Positions 1 through 6,188 of a DNA stretch of 7,972 bases are shown here, one piece after another. A program made the translations under genes and the position numbers. The notes below the pieces were generated by a model. That model was not told where the DNA came from. It saw only the letters and a list, made by a program, of their open reading frames with translations, and did no database searches. Positions within the stretch are counted from its first letter, which is position 1, and every line of letters begins with the position of its first letter. This DNA comes from a bacterium. Its GTDB lineage: Bacteria > Verrucomicrobiota > Verrucomicrobiae > JAJYAR01. The stretch is taken from the NCBI GenBank assembly GCA_021779435.1, contig JAJYAR010000107.1, positions 1 through 7,972 of the forward strand, in the 5' to 3' direction.

Positions 1-343
1 GAGTGTAGGTGCCGGCCGGCACGTCGGCACCGCCGAATTTCACGGGCGTGCTGAACGTGATCCTCGTCGCGTTGTTCGCTCCGGTTCGCCAGATCTCGCC
101 ATAGGGCACCAGCGAACCGGCGCCCCCGAAGACCTGCCGGCCTTTCACGCCGGGACGAAAATACGCGATCTCGATGTCGGTGAGTCCGACCCGCTGTTTC
201 AAATTCGCCGCGGGGCTTGGCGCGGGAAATTCAACTTTTGGGCCGGGGTTGGTGGTGGGTTGGGCAGTCTCGGCAAAAGCGCCCGTCGGGAACGTCGTTC
301 CCAGGACGAACGCGCAGATCAGTTGGGCAGCTACGTTTTTCAT
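1..343 (-). CDS. DUF2911 family exported protein (5' part, runs off the left edge)
   Basis: The reverse strand from the ATG at 343-341 is open to base 1, giving 114 residues of an incomplete protein. Residues 1-24 form a signal peptide (K2, hydrophobic stretch about 4-18, A-F-A cleavage site before E25), so the product is exported. A Pro-rich linker (about 27-46) leads into a domain with QRVGLTDIEIAYFRPGVKGR at 50-69, then LVPYG (78-82), WRTGANNATRITF (85-97) and VPAGTY (108-113). This run is the hallmark of the DUF2911 family, whose biochemical role is unknown. The last part of the domain lies outside the window. The gene follows gpmI in the same direction, but a strong terminator lies between them (428-464), so it probably has its own promoter in 344-427; I found no good match there. 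No Shine-Dalgarno motif precedes the ATG. The family call is from memory of the motif. Confidence 0.82.
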   Translation of the reverse strand, partial: MKNVAAQLICAFVLGTTFPTGAFAETAQPTTNPGPKVEFPAPSPAANLKQRVGLTDIEIAYFRPGVKGRQVFGGAGSLVPYGEIWRTGANNATRITFSTPVKFGGADVPAGTYT

Positions 344-427
344 TGTGGGTGAAACCAAGGACGCTGAACCGGTTCAGCATCAGCGACCAGCCAGAAGGAC
401 GTACGCCACTTCGCAAGGGTGCATGCC

Positions 428-464
428 AAAAAAAGGCGGCCGTCGGCAGGATGCCGCGGCCGCC
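428..464 (-). terminator. Intrinsic terminator of gpmI
   Basis: Bases 435-442 (GGCGGCCG) pair perfectly with 457-464 (CGGCCGCC), and the stem continues with CGGCA (444-448) against TGCCG (452-456) around a three-base loop, with one bulged T at 443. On the minus strand the hairpin is followed directly by seven T residues (428-434). It begins 34 bases after the gpmI stop codon and fits a rho-independent terminator for that gene. It separates gpmI from the DUF2911 gene. Confidence 0.9.
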
Positions 465-498
465 CAAAGCTGGCGGATCAGTCGTGCGTAAGGCTCGC

Positions 499-2127
499 TC
501 AGCCGAGCAGCAGGCTCTCGCCCGTCATCTCCTTCGGCTTCGGCAGTCCCATGAGTGCGAGCACCGTCGGAGCCAGGTCGCCGAGACGACCGCCCTCGCG
601 CATCCGGGTCTTGCCGGCAACAAGGCCGTCCCCAACGAGGAACACCTCCACGAGATTCAACGTATGTGCCGTGTGCGGCCCATTGACCGTCGGGTCCCAC
701 ATCTGCTCCGCATTGCCGTGGTCCGCGCAGATCAGCGCCTTCCCGCCCATCTTTGCCAGCGCTTCGAGCAGTTCGCCCACGCCGCGGTCGGTCGTCTCAA
801 CCGCCTTCGTGGCGGCCGGCAGCGAACCCGTGTGGCCCACCATGTCGGGATTCGCGAAGTTGACCACGATGAGTCCGTACTTGCCGGAAAGGATCGCCTC
901 CTTGGCAAGCTTCGTCACCTCGGCAGCGGACATCTCCGGCGCCAGGTCGTAAGTCGCGACCTTCGGGCTGGCCGGACAGGCACGATCCTCGCCGGGGAAC
1001 GGGTCCTTGCGGTAGTTGTTGAAGAAGAACGTGACGTGAGGGTTCTTCTCCGTCTCGGCGCAGCGGAACTGTTTGATCCCGGCGTCGCTGACGACCTGGC
1101 CAAGGATGTTCTTCAGCTTCTCAGGCTTCGGCAGAATGACGTTCACCGGGAGGCCCGACTCGTACTCCGTCATGGTCGCATAGTAGAGGTCGAGCTTTGC
1201 ACCGCGGTCGAACTCCTTGAAGCCATCGATGACGAAGGCCTTCGTGATCTCGCGCGGGCGATCGCCGCGGTAATTGTAGAAGATGACCGCGTCGCCGTTG
1301 GCGAACGTGGCGATGGGCTTGCCATCCGCGCCAACGACCCACGTTGGTACGATGAACTCGTCGCCCTTCTGGGAATCGTTCGCGGGTTTGGCGTAGTACT
1401 GCTCGACGGCAGCCTCGGCGGACGGGGCGGTGGCGACGGCCTGTTTGCCCGTGAGCATCCAGTAGGCCTTGCTGACACGCTCCCAGCGATTGTCGCGATC
1501 CATGGCCCAGAACCGGCCGCAAACCGTGGCGATCTTGCCCATGCCGATCTTGCGGCACTGCCCCTCGACCTGCTTCACGTAGCCCAGGCCGCTGTTCGGC
1601 GGGGTGTCGCGGCCATCGGTGAACGCGTGGATGAAAACCTTGTCCGGTGCGATGCCGTCCTCCTTGGCCTGACGGAGAATGCCGTACAGATGCTCGAGCA
1701 TTCCGTGGACACCCGCGTCGCTGACGATGCCCATGAGGTGGAGACGAGCTCCGGGACGGGTCTTCACACGGTCGACGGCCGTCCGCCACACGGTGTTCGT
1801 GACCAGTCGCTTCTCGAGAAACAGCTTGTTGAGGCGCACAAGCTCCTGGTCGACGATCCGGCCGGCGCCGATGTTCTCATGGCCGACCTCGCTGTTGCCC
1901 ATCACGCCATCAGGCAGGCCCACATCAAGGCCCGACGCCTTCACCAGTGCGCACGGATACTTCGCGTGCAGCATGTCATCGCAGGGCTTCTTCGCCTGGG
2001 CGACGGCATTCGTTGCGTTCTGGGACGGATCGGGGTTCTTGCCCCAGCCGTCACGGATCACGAGAAGAACCGGCTTCGTGCCGGCAGCGGCGGAGGCATT
2101 GCCGGATGTAGTGCGAGGAGTACTCAT
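499..2127 (-). CDS. gpmI: 2,3-bisphosphoglycerate-independent phosphoglycerate mutase
   Basis: This cytoplasmic glycolytic and gluconeogenic enzyme interconverts 3- and 2-phosphoglycerate through a phosphoserine intermediate, using two divalent metals (usually Mn). The 542 residues match the family's usual size of about 510-550. The N-terminal phosphatase half has D26 in RDGWG and the catalytic S79 in MGNSEVGH. The transferase insert has H141 (GVH), DGRD at 171-174, R211 and R217 (MDRDNRWER), R287 and R290 (NYRGDR) and K361. The phosphatase half resumes with D428 and H432 (NPDMVGH), D469 and H470 (ADHGN) and H488 (TAHT). All catalytic and metal ligands known from the Bacillus enzyme are present, so it should be active. 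GHENIGAGR replaces the common GHLNIGAGR. The extra N-terminal 17 or so residues are low in complexity; an internal start is not ruled out. The ATG lacks a Shine-Dalgarno motif. The gene lies between two terminators and so appears to be a single transcription unit. Confidence 0.97.
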   Translation of the reverse strand: MSTPRTTSGNASAAAGTKPVLLVIRDGWGKNPDPSQNATNAVAQAKKPCDDMLHAKYPCALVKASGLDVGLPDGVMGNSEVGHENIGAGRIVDQELVRLNKLFLEKRLVTNTVWRTAVDRVKTRPGARLHLMGIVSDAGVHGMLEHLYGILRQAKEDGIAPDKVFIHAFTDGRDTPPNSGLGYVKQVEGQCRKIGMGKIATVCGRFWAMDRDNRWERVSKAYWMLTGKQAVATAPSAEAAVEQYYAKPANDSQKGDEFIVPTWVVGADGKPIATFANGDAVIFYNYRGDRPREITKAFVIDGFKEFDRGAKLDLYYATMTEYESGLPVNVILPKPEKLKNILGQVVSDAGIKQFRCAETEKNPHVTFFFNNYRKDPFPGEDRACPASPKVATYDLAPEMSAAEVTKLAKEAILSGKYGLIVVNFANPDMVGHTGSLPAATKAVETTDRGVGELLEALAKMGGKALICADHGNAEQMWDPTVNGPHTAHTLNLVEVFLVGDGLVAGKTRMREGGRLGDLAPTVLALMGLPKPKEMTGESLLLG

Positions 2128-2215
2128 GGAAATAAAAGAGCCCCAACGTTGGACGGGTCTCCGCGTTCCCGAAAGTCAAATCGCAGCCCAGTTCACGGCC
2201 CCCGGTGCGAGGAAC

Positions 2216-2248
2216 AAAAAAGCGCGGCTCCGAACGACGGAGCCGCGC
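2216..2248 (-). terminator. Intrinsic terminator of the aminotransferase gene
   Basis: GCGCGGCTCCG (2222-2232) and CGGAGCCGCGC (2238-2248) form a perfect 11-bp stem with a five-base loop (2233-2237). On the minus strand the stem is followed by six T residues (2216-2221). It starts 24 bases after the aminotransferase stop codon. The remaining 88 bases up to the gpmI start must hold the gpmI promoter. They contain a TTGACT box (minus strand, about 2174-2179) but no convincing -10 element. Confidence 0.92.
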
Positions 2249-2272
2249 CGGGAAGGGGTTCGGATCGACGCC

Positions 2273-3466
2273 TTACTTCTTCAGCGCTGCGCAGAACTTC
2301 GCCAGCCGATCGACACCCTTGCGGATGATCTCGTCGCTCGTGGCATAGCTGAGCCGCAGATACCCTTCGGCGCCGAACGCGCTGCCGGGCACCGCAGCCA
2401 CCTTCTGCTCATCGAGGAGGCGGTTGCAGAAATCCATGTCCTTGAGCCCGAAGCTCGAGATGTTCGGGAACAGGTAGAAGGCGCCTTCAGCCAAGAGGCA
2501 GGACACGCCGGGAATCTTGTTCAGTTCCGAATGCAGCAGCCTGCGCCGGCGATCGAAGGCCTCGAGCATCTTCTTCACGGCAGCGGCGGTCTTCTCCTTC
2601 TCCTTGAGCGCCGCGAGCGCACCAAATTGCGCGAAGGTCGTGACGTTCGAGGTCATCTGGCTTTGCAGTTCGCCGATCGCCTTTGCGATGGGGAGCGGTG
2701 CAACCGTTGTGCCGATACGCCAGCCGGTCATCGCGTAGGTCTTGGAGAATCCAGCAACGGTGATCGTGCGCGCCTCGGCGTCCTTGCTCAGCGTGGCGAC
2801 ACAGGTCGGCTTCACGTCCCCATAGATGAGATGCTCATACATCTCGTCCGAGAGAATGTAGAGGTTGTGCTTGAGCGCGACCTCCACGATGGCCTCGAGC
2901 TCTTTGCGCGAATACACGGCGCCGGTCGGATTCGACGGCGAATTCAGGATCAGAAGCTTTGTCCTCGGCGTGATCGCCGCCTCCACCATCGCAGGGGTAA
3001 GCCGGAAACCGGTCTTGTCGTCCGCCAGAACGTACTTCGGAACCGCTCCGGCCAGCTTCACCATCTCGGGATAGCTGACCCAGTACGGCGCCGGAACAAT
3101 CACCTCGTCGCCGGGCGAGCAGACCGCGAGCACGCCGAGATAGCAGTTGAACTTGCCACCGGGAGAGACGATGACCTGCGCCGTCGTCGCCTTCAGGCCG
3201 TATTCCGCCGCGTAGCGCTCAACGATCGCCTGGCGAAGCGGTTCGATGCCGGGCGTCGGCGCATATTTCGTCTTGCCGCCTTTCAGCGCAGCAATGCACG
3301 CCTCCTTGATGTGTTCGGGAGTATCGAAGTCAGGCTCGCCAGCGGCGAAACCACAGACGTCTTCTCCGGCTGCAAGAAGGGCCTTCGCCTTCGCGTCGAC
3401 AGCAAGGGTCGGCGACGGCGAAACGTTTCTGGCCCAGATCGATAGTGGGGCGGGAGGAATGCTCAT
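2273..3466 (-). CDS. Class I PLP aminotransferase, aspartate (possibly aspartate/prephenate) aminotransferase
   Basis: This fold-type I PLP enzyme of 397 residues should transfer the amino group between aspartate and 2-oxoglutarate in the cytoplasm. Visible landmarks are [10 protein letters not shown] (41-50), the cofactor-phosphate loop region PGGK (102-105), the NSPSNPTG motif (175-182), D207 in SDEMYE, which pairs with the pyridine nitrogen, the Schiff-base lysine K242 in [11 protein letters not shown], and R371 in LRLSYATS, which binds the substrate carboxylate. The sequence is of subgroup Ib (Thermus/Bacillus AspC type). T20 and K105 line up with Thr16 and Lys109 of the Thermus enzyme, residues associated with acidic and prephenate substrates, so a second role in phenylalanine/tyrosine synthesis is possible. 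That second role is inference. No amino-acid biosynthesis neighbours help. The gene appears to be its own unit, with a 166-nt leader and a strong terminator after it. Confidence 0.93.
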   Translation of the reverse strand: MSIPPAPLSIWARNVSPSPTLAVDAKAKALLAAGEDVCGFAAGEPDFDTPEHIKEACIAALKGGKTKYAPTPGIEPLRQAIVERYAAEYGLKATTAQVIVSPGGKFNCYLGVLAVCSPGDEVIVPAPYWVSYPEMVKLAGAVPKYVLADDKTGFRLTPAMVEAAITPRTKLLILNSPSNPTGAVYSRKELEAIVEVALKHNLYILSDEMYEHLIYGDVKPTCVATLSKDAEARTITVAGFSKTYAMTGWRIGTTVAPLPIAKAIGELQSQMTSNVTTFAQFGALAALKEKEKTAAAVKKMLEAFDRRRRLLHSELNKIPGVSCLLAEGAFYLFPNISSFGLKDMDFCNRLLDEQKVAAVPGSAFGAEGYLRLSYATSDEIIRKGVDRLAKFCAALKK

Positions 3467-3632
3467 GGAACCGAAGCGACGAAAGGCAGCCGATATGGAA
3501 AGGCAAGCCCGGCGCTGGACATCCCGCGCAGATAGTGCGGCGGATCACCTGCTGCCGTGGGGACCAGGCACACTCGTCGCCGCACGCATCCGCCGCCACC
3601 CTGCCCGACCGCCAAACGAAATGAAGAACCTC
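3467..3632 (-). other. Leader region between the RHH gene and the aminotransferase gene, with a long-range inverted repeat
   Basis: This 166-base spacer has no gene of its own. GTGCGGCG (3535-3542) and CGCCGCAC (3578-3585) form a perfect 8-bp inverted repeat enclosing 35 bases. There is no T tract next to it on the minus strand, so it is not an intrinsic terminator. It could be an operator pair or a structured 5' leader of the aminotransferase mRNA, or chance in GC-rich DNA. No terminator for the RHH gene and no clear -35/-10 pair are visible. Confidence 0.3.
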
Positions 3633-3947
3633 TTACTTCTTCCGCTTCGGACGATCGGGAAGCGCTTCAATCGCGAGCCTCAGGAGCTCGCCAACGCTCG
3701 CGTCCTTCTTGCGGGAAAAACGCTTCAGCGCCGCGCGCTGGTCGTTTGTGATACGGACCGAGATCTGGCGGTGCGGATCACGATTCGGCGCACAGCCGTC
3801 GAAATCGAAACCTGAAATCGCAGTGCGGACAACTTCACTGGCAGTCGAATAGCCGTGACCTTTGCGGCAGGTCTCGATCCGGGCTATGAGGGATTCGGGC
3901 AGATCGAACGTGAGTGGGGCGGAAGCCTTGCGGGATAATTTGGCCAT
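3633..3947 (-). CDS. Small tandem ribbon-helix-helix DNA-binding protein
   Basis: The 104-residue basic protein seems to contain two ribbon-helix-helix units in one chain. Unit 1 has a strand PLTFDLP (11-17), helix A (about 18-32) and helix B beginning STASEVVRTAI (34-44). Unit 2 has a strand QISVRIT (61-67), helix A (about 68-82) and helix B beginning ASVGELLRLAIE (83-94). A basic tail, PKRKK, ends the protein. In this superfamily two strands pair to form the sheet that enters the DNA major groove, normally from two subunits, so one chain could form an intramolecular pseudo-dimer. No toxin gene is adjacent, so it is more likely a stand-alone transcriptional regulator than an antitoxin. I chose the ATG at 3947. 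An in-frame TTG at 4010 would add 21 residues without family-like sequence. Targets are unknown; self-regulation through the repeat at 4054-4085 is conceivable. The gene is certain enough; the double-domain reading is inference from pattern. Confidence 0.78.
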   Translation of the reverse strand: MAKLSRKASAPLTFDLPESLIARIETCRKGHGYSTASEVVRTAISGFDFDGCAPNRDPHRQISVRITNDQRAALKRFSRKKDASVGELLRLAIEALPDRPKRKK

Positions 3948-4012
3948 ACATGCGTCGAAGACAATAAGCTCCGACAACTCTTTCCTCGCATCCCGCCCCC
4001 ACCCGGGCAACG

Positions 4013-4041
4013 AAAATATCGCAGAGGCTCCCCGATTTCCA
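4013..4041 (-). promoter_or_regulatory. Possible sigma-70 type promoter of the RHH gene
   Basis: On the minus strand TGGAAA (4041-4036) and TATTTT (4018-4013) are spaced by 17 bases, each matching four of six consensus positions. The AT-rich -10 stands out in GC-rich sequence, and the placement would give a 5' leader of roughly 60 bases before the ATG at 3947. This is a weak match and may be chance. Confidence 0.22.
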
Positions 4042-4053
4042 CGTCAGGCTCTT

Positions 4054-4085
4054 CGCACCCCCGTCACTCGGATTGTACGGGTGCG
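4054..4085. repeat. Imperfect inverted repeat upstream of the RHH gene
   Basis: CGCACCC (4054-4060) faces GGGTGCG (4079-4085). With a two-base bulge the pairing extends by a further two base pairs (GT at 4063-4064 with AC at 4077-4078). It lies between the HAD stop codon and the RHH start, just upstream of the candidate promoter, where an operator or a weak HAD transcript end could be. No T tract follows on the minus strand. Nothing else is visible in the 186-base spacer 3948-4133. Confidence 0.3.
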
Positions 4086-4133
4086 GGGAAAACGGGGACG
4101 CCGCCTCCGAGCGCTTCGGTGTGATGATTTCGG

Positions 4134-4793
4134 CTACACGCCCGCAACGGCGCGCAGGACGAGCGAATACGCCTCCGCGGGCGAGTCGGCCGCCTGCCAC
4201 GCGCGGGCCTGGATGCCCGCTTCGATCCGCCGATCATGCCGGATCAGGATTGTATCCACCCCGCATGCACAACCGCCCAGCACGTCGACGTCGGCATCCC
4301 CGACATAGAGCGTGTCAACCGGGGACGTCCCCACGCGCCTCATGACCTCACGGAGGCCGGCCGGGTCCGGTTTGTGGGTGGGAAGGTCGTCACCGCAGAC
4401 GATTTCCGAGAACCGTCCCGCCAGCCCCAACCCCGAGAGCAGCACCTGCGCCGATTCCCGGTCCCTCCCCGTCCAGATCGCCGAGCGGACACCGGCGGAA
4501 TCCAGCGAGTCGAGCATCGCAGCCGCTCCATCGAATGCCTTCACCAGGTGATTGTTCTCGTTATGGAACGTGTTCATCCGGCGGAGGGCGATCGGCACGT
4601 CGCGAGGATTGCCCAGGAGGAGCGGCAGGAAGCGTTCAGGGGGGCCGCCCAGGTGCGCAAAGATGTCCATCGTGGGCCGGCCGCCGAAGGGCTCGAGCGC
4701 ATGCGAGATCGACGCAAGCACCAGAGGCAGGCTGTTCACCAGCGTCCCGTCGAAATCGAAGACGACGAGCCGCGGCCGGCTGCGCGTTTTCAA
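4134..4793 (-). CDS. HAD superfamily hydrolase, phosphoglycolate-phosphatase-like
   Basis: The protein is a soluble 219-residue phosphatase of the haloacid dehalogenase superfamily. Motif I is FDFDGTL (12-18) with nucleophile D13 and acid/base D15. A helical C1 cap follows (about 21-90). Motif II is T108 in IWTGR, motif III is K141 in THKPDP, and motif IV is VGDADVDV (164-171) with D166 and D170. All four motifs are intact. The family includes phosphoglycolate phosphatase and beta-phosphoglucomutase relatives, so the substrate cannot be named from sequence. The start is taken as TTG at 4793, because motif I begins 11 codons later and no ATG or GTG lies closer. This TTG overlaps the stop codon of the upstream gene in the string TTGA (4-nt overlap), which suggests translational coupling. 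A longer frame reaching back to 4964 only reads the neighbour's codons out of frame. It ends the secG-side gene cluster; no terminator is evident behind it. Confidence 0.88.
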   Translation of the reverse strand: MKTRSRPRLVVFDFDGTLVNSLPLVLASISHALEPFGGRPTMDIFAHLGGPPERFLPLLLGNPRDVPIALRRMNTFHNENNHLVKAFDGAAAMLDSLDSAGVRSAIWTGRDRESAQVLLSGLGLAGRFSEIVCGDDLPTHKPDPAGLREVMRRVGTSPVDTLYVGDADVDVLGGCACGVDTILIRHDRRIEAGIQARAWQAADSPAEAYSLVLRAVAGV

Positions 4794-5665
4794 GGCTCGA
4801 CCCGGACGATCCTGTCCGGCGCGGGCGGCGGAACCGCCTGGTCCAGCGTGGCCGGCGCAAACACGCTGTTCGGAAACTCCAGGTTCAGCGCGGCGGCCGT
4901 CACCTGGAACCGCGTCTTGTCGCGCGTCACGTCGTTGCGGATGTCGAACGATTTCGGAATCCATTGTTCTCCCACCTTCTTGAGGTCGACCAGCGACATT
5001 GTCTTCAGCACCTCGGAGGCTCCGAGCAGCTCGATCTGGATCGGCACTTTGAACTGGGCATCAAAGTACGCGCGCACCCGCTTCAGCTTGGAATAACGTT
5101 CCGAAAACGCCGTCGGCGGCGTGAACAGGAATACGTAGGCCGGACGGCCCCGGACGCGGACGATGTTTTCGACAACCGCCCCCGGCCAGTAGAGGAACGG
5201 CATCTGAAGATCAAAGGGCGTGACCTCGATACCGGGAATCAGGGGCTGAAACAACGCTTCGCCACCAAGCTGTGCGACCTGCCCGTCCGAAACCCTCCAG
5301 ACAGCGGCGTGCTCCCCGTTTTGAAGCAGAAAACGGTGGGTCTTCTTCTTCGCATCGGTCACTTCGACACGTGTGATGGCACCCTGCTCATTGAGTCCAC
5401 CCCACAACCGGCTGCTGTAGTCCACCTCGTCCCCGCGCTTCGGAAGCGCACGAAGATCAAATTCGAGGTAGCCTCTCCAGCCTGAGCGCCGGAAAAGATC
5501 GAGAATCCTTGCCGACTCGGCCTGGTCAGGCTTGCCCACCTGGGCGAGTGGCGGCGGCGTGGCCGGCGCAGGTCCGGCAGACGCGGTCGTCGCGGTGCAG
5601 AGCGCCGCTAAAACAAAAAAAGCCCGCCTGAGGCAGGCGGGCGTAAATTGGATCGACTCGCCCAT
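4790..5665 (-). CDS. Exported LolA-like (outer-membrane lipoprotein-sorting type) protein
   Basis: The product is 291 residues. A signal peptide occupies residues 1-30 (R13-R14, hydrophobic core about 15-27, ASA cleavage before G31), so the mature protein should be periplasmic. C23 lacks a proper lipobox. After a Pro-rich linker the body (about 48-265) is rich in alternating strands, with FDLQMPFLYWPG (151-162), RPAYVFLF (174-181), AYFDAQFKVPIQIELLG (199-215), KTMSLVDLKKVGEQWIPKSF (221-240) and TRDKTRFQV (247-255). This pattern resembles the LolA-like beta-structured proteins annotated as outer membrane lipoprotein-sorting protein. That name is from family resemblance, and the actual cargo is unknown. 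ATG 5665 is the only start codon that keeps the signal peptide. It lies four bases after the secG stop, and the gene overlaps the HAD gene by four. Oddly, codons 8-19 contain a full intrinsic terminator (5615-5642). Confidence 0.8.
   Translation of the reverse strand: MGESIQFTPACLRRAFFVLAALCTATTASAGPAPATPPPLAQVGKPDQAESARILDLFRRSGWRGYLEFDLRALPKRGDEVDYSSRLWGGLNEQGAITRVEVTDAKKKTHRFLLQNGEHAAVWRVSDGQVAQLGGEALFQPLIPGIEVTPFDLQMPFLYWPGAVVENIVRVRGRPAYVFLFTPPTAFSERYSKLKRVRAYFDAQFKVPIQIELLGASEVLKTMSLVDLKKVGEQWIPKSFDIRNDVTRDKTRFQVTAAALNLEFPNSVFAPATLDQAVPPPAPDRIVRVEP
5615..5642 (-). terminator. Intrinsic terminator (or attenuator) after secG, inside the next gene's signal-peptide codons
   Basis: GCCCGCCTG (5622-5630) and CAGGCGGGC (5634-5642) form a perfect 9-bp stem with a three-base loop. 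On the minus strand it is followed by seven T residues (5615-5621), a G and four more T. It begins 27 bases after the secG stop codon, where a secG terminator would be expected. It is also in frame inside the LolA-like gene: the stem encodes residues 8-15 (TPACLRRA) and the T tract encodes FFVL of the hydrophobic core. The hairpin is as good as the other terminators in the window. Whether it ends all, some or none of the transcripts cannot be told from sequence. Confidence 0.8.
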
Positions 5666-5669
5666 CGGC

Positions 5670-6092
5670 TCAGGGCGCCTTCGGCGCCGGAGCGGCCGGA
5701 GCCACAGGAGCCGTGCTGGTGCCGCCGGTCTTTGCCGCAGCCTCCGGAGCCGCCGCCGGTGCCGCAGTCGTGGGGGCTGCTGCCGCGGGGGCCGCAGCCG
5801 CGGGTGCTGCGATCGTGGGAAGCACGTTCGCATCCGACGCACGAGCGTGCGAGCGCTCGTAGATGCGTCCAAGGAACAGAATGAATGCCAGGATGAAGAA
5901 GATAACCGCGGCCCAGATCGTGGACTTGCTGAGCACGTTGCTGGTTTCCGCACCAAAAGCCGCCTCAGCGGCACCGCCACCAAGGGCGGCACCCATCCCG
6001 CCGTCCTTCGACTTCTGGGCGAGTACGACCAGAATGAGGAAAAGCGAAACGAAGATCAGGACGACAGTAAGGAATCCGAGTAAGATACCCAT
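5670..6092 (-). CDS. secG: Preprotein translocase subunit SecG
   Basis: SecG is the small accessory subunit of the SecYEG channel in the inner membrane and assists SecA-driven export. The 140-residue product has two membrane segments (about 4-25 and 57-77) joined by the typical Gly-rich cytoplasmic loop: QKSKDGGMGAALGGG at 26-40, then FG at 46-47 and STIW at 57-60. After TM2 a tail of about 55 residues is almost wholly Ala, Pro and Thr (from about 91 to 140), far longer than in E. coli SecG (110 residues in all). The ATG at 6092 places TM1 at the N terminus, as the family expects. An in-frame TTG at 6167 would add 25 unfamiliar residues. The next gene, coding for an exported protein, starts four bases after its stop codon. 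A minus-strand TTGACA (6133-6128) lies 35 bases before the ATG but no good -10 accompanies it. Confidence 0.93.
   Translation of the reverse strand: MGILLGFLTVVLIFVSLFLILVVLAQKSKDGGMGAALGGGAAEAAFGAETSNVLSKSTIWAAVIFFILAFILFLGRIYERSHARASDANVLPTIAAPAAAAPAAAAPTTAAPAAAPEAAAKTGGTSTAPVAPAAPAPKAP
5689..5825 (-). repeat. Low-complexity Ala/Pro-coding repeat tract at the 3' end of secG
   Basis: This stretch consists of repeated GCC/GCG/CCG-type codons giving AAPAAAAPAAAAPTTAAPAAA-like repeats (SecG residues about 90-134). The repeated words may allow slippage, so tail length may vary between strains. It lies entirely inside the coding region. Confidence 0.6.
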
Positions 6093-6153
6093 AGAAAGGG
6101 TTGAGAAGAGCAGGCCCGCACGGCGATTGTCAACCCAGCTGTGAAGGAGTTCC

Positions 6154-6187
6154 AAAAGCCGCGTCAAACACTGGTTTTCGGCCGCGG
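6154..6187 (-). terminator. Weak possible terminator after parB
   Basis: Directly behind the parB stop codon the minus strand reads CCGCG (6187-6183), an inner AAAC/GTTT pair around a four-base loop (6177-6166), CGCGG (6163-6159), then C and four T-type bases (6154-6157). The stem is short and interrupted and the T run is only four, so it may be partial or not functional. It is the only terminator-like element between parB and secG. Confidence 0.25.
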
Positions 6188-6188
6188 A

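Noticed and set aside
338..360. Possible parS half-site (GTGAAACC near the DUF2911 start)
   Set aside because: Only the right half resembles the parS consensus; the left half does not, so the palindrome is missing.
2143..2152. 10-bp palindrome CCAACGTTGG just upstream of the gpmI start
   Set aside because: Palindromes of this length are expected several times by chance in 8 kb, and nothing else marks it as an operator.
217..2328. A 703-codon plus-strand open frame opposite gpmI
   Set aside because: It is antisense to gpmI, which shows complete catalytic motifs. The plus-strand product is Arg/Ala/Val-rich with no recognisable domain, as expected for a shadow frame in GC-rich DNA.
1679..3445. 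A 588-codon plus-strand open frame spanning gpmI and the aminotransferase
   Set aside because: It runs antisense through two well-supported genes and through the terminator between them, and its translation has no family-like motif.
4793..4964. Longer N terminus for the HAD phosphatase (ATG at 4964)
   Set aside because: The extra 57 residues read out of frame through the conserved end of the LolA-like gene and are Arg/Gly/Ala-rich without a domain; motif I normally lies near the N terminus.
6128..6133. Perfect TTGACA -35 box (minus strand) before secG
   Set aside because: No acceptable -10 sequence lies 15-19 bases downstream; the sequence there is CTCTTC or similar, so I do not call a promoter.
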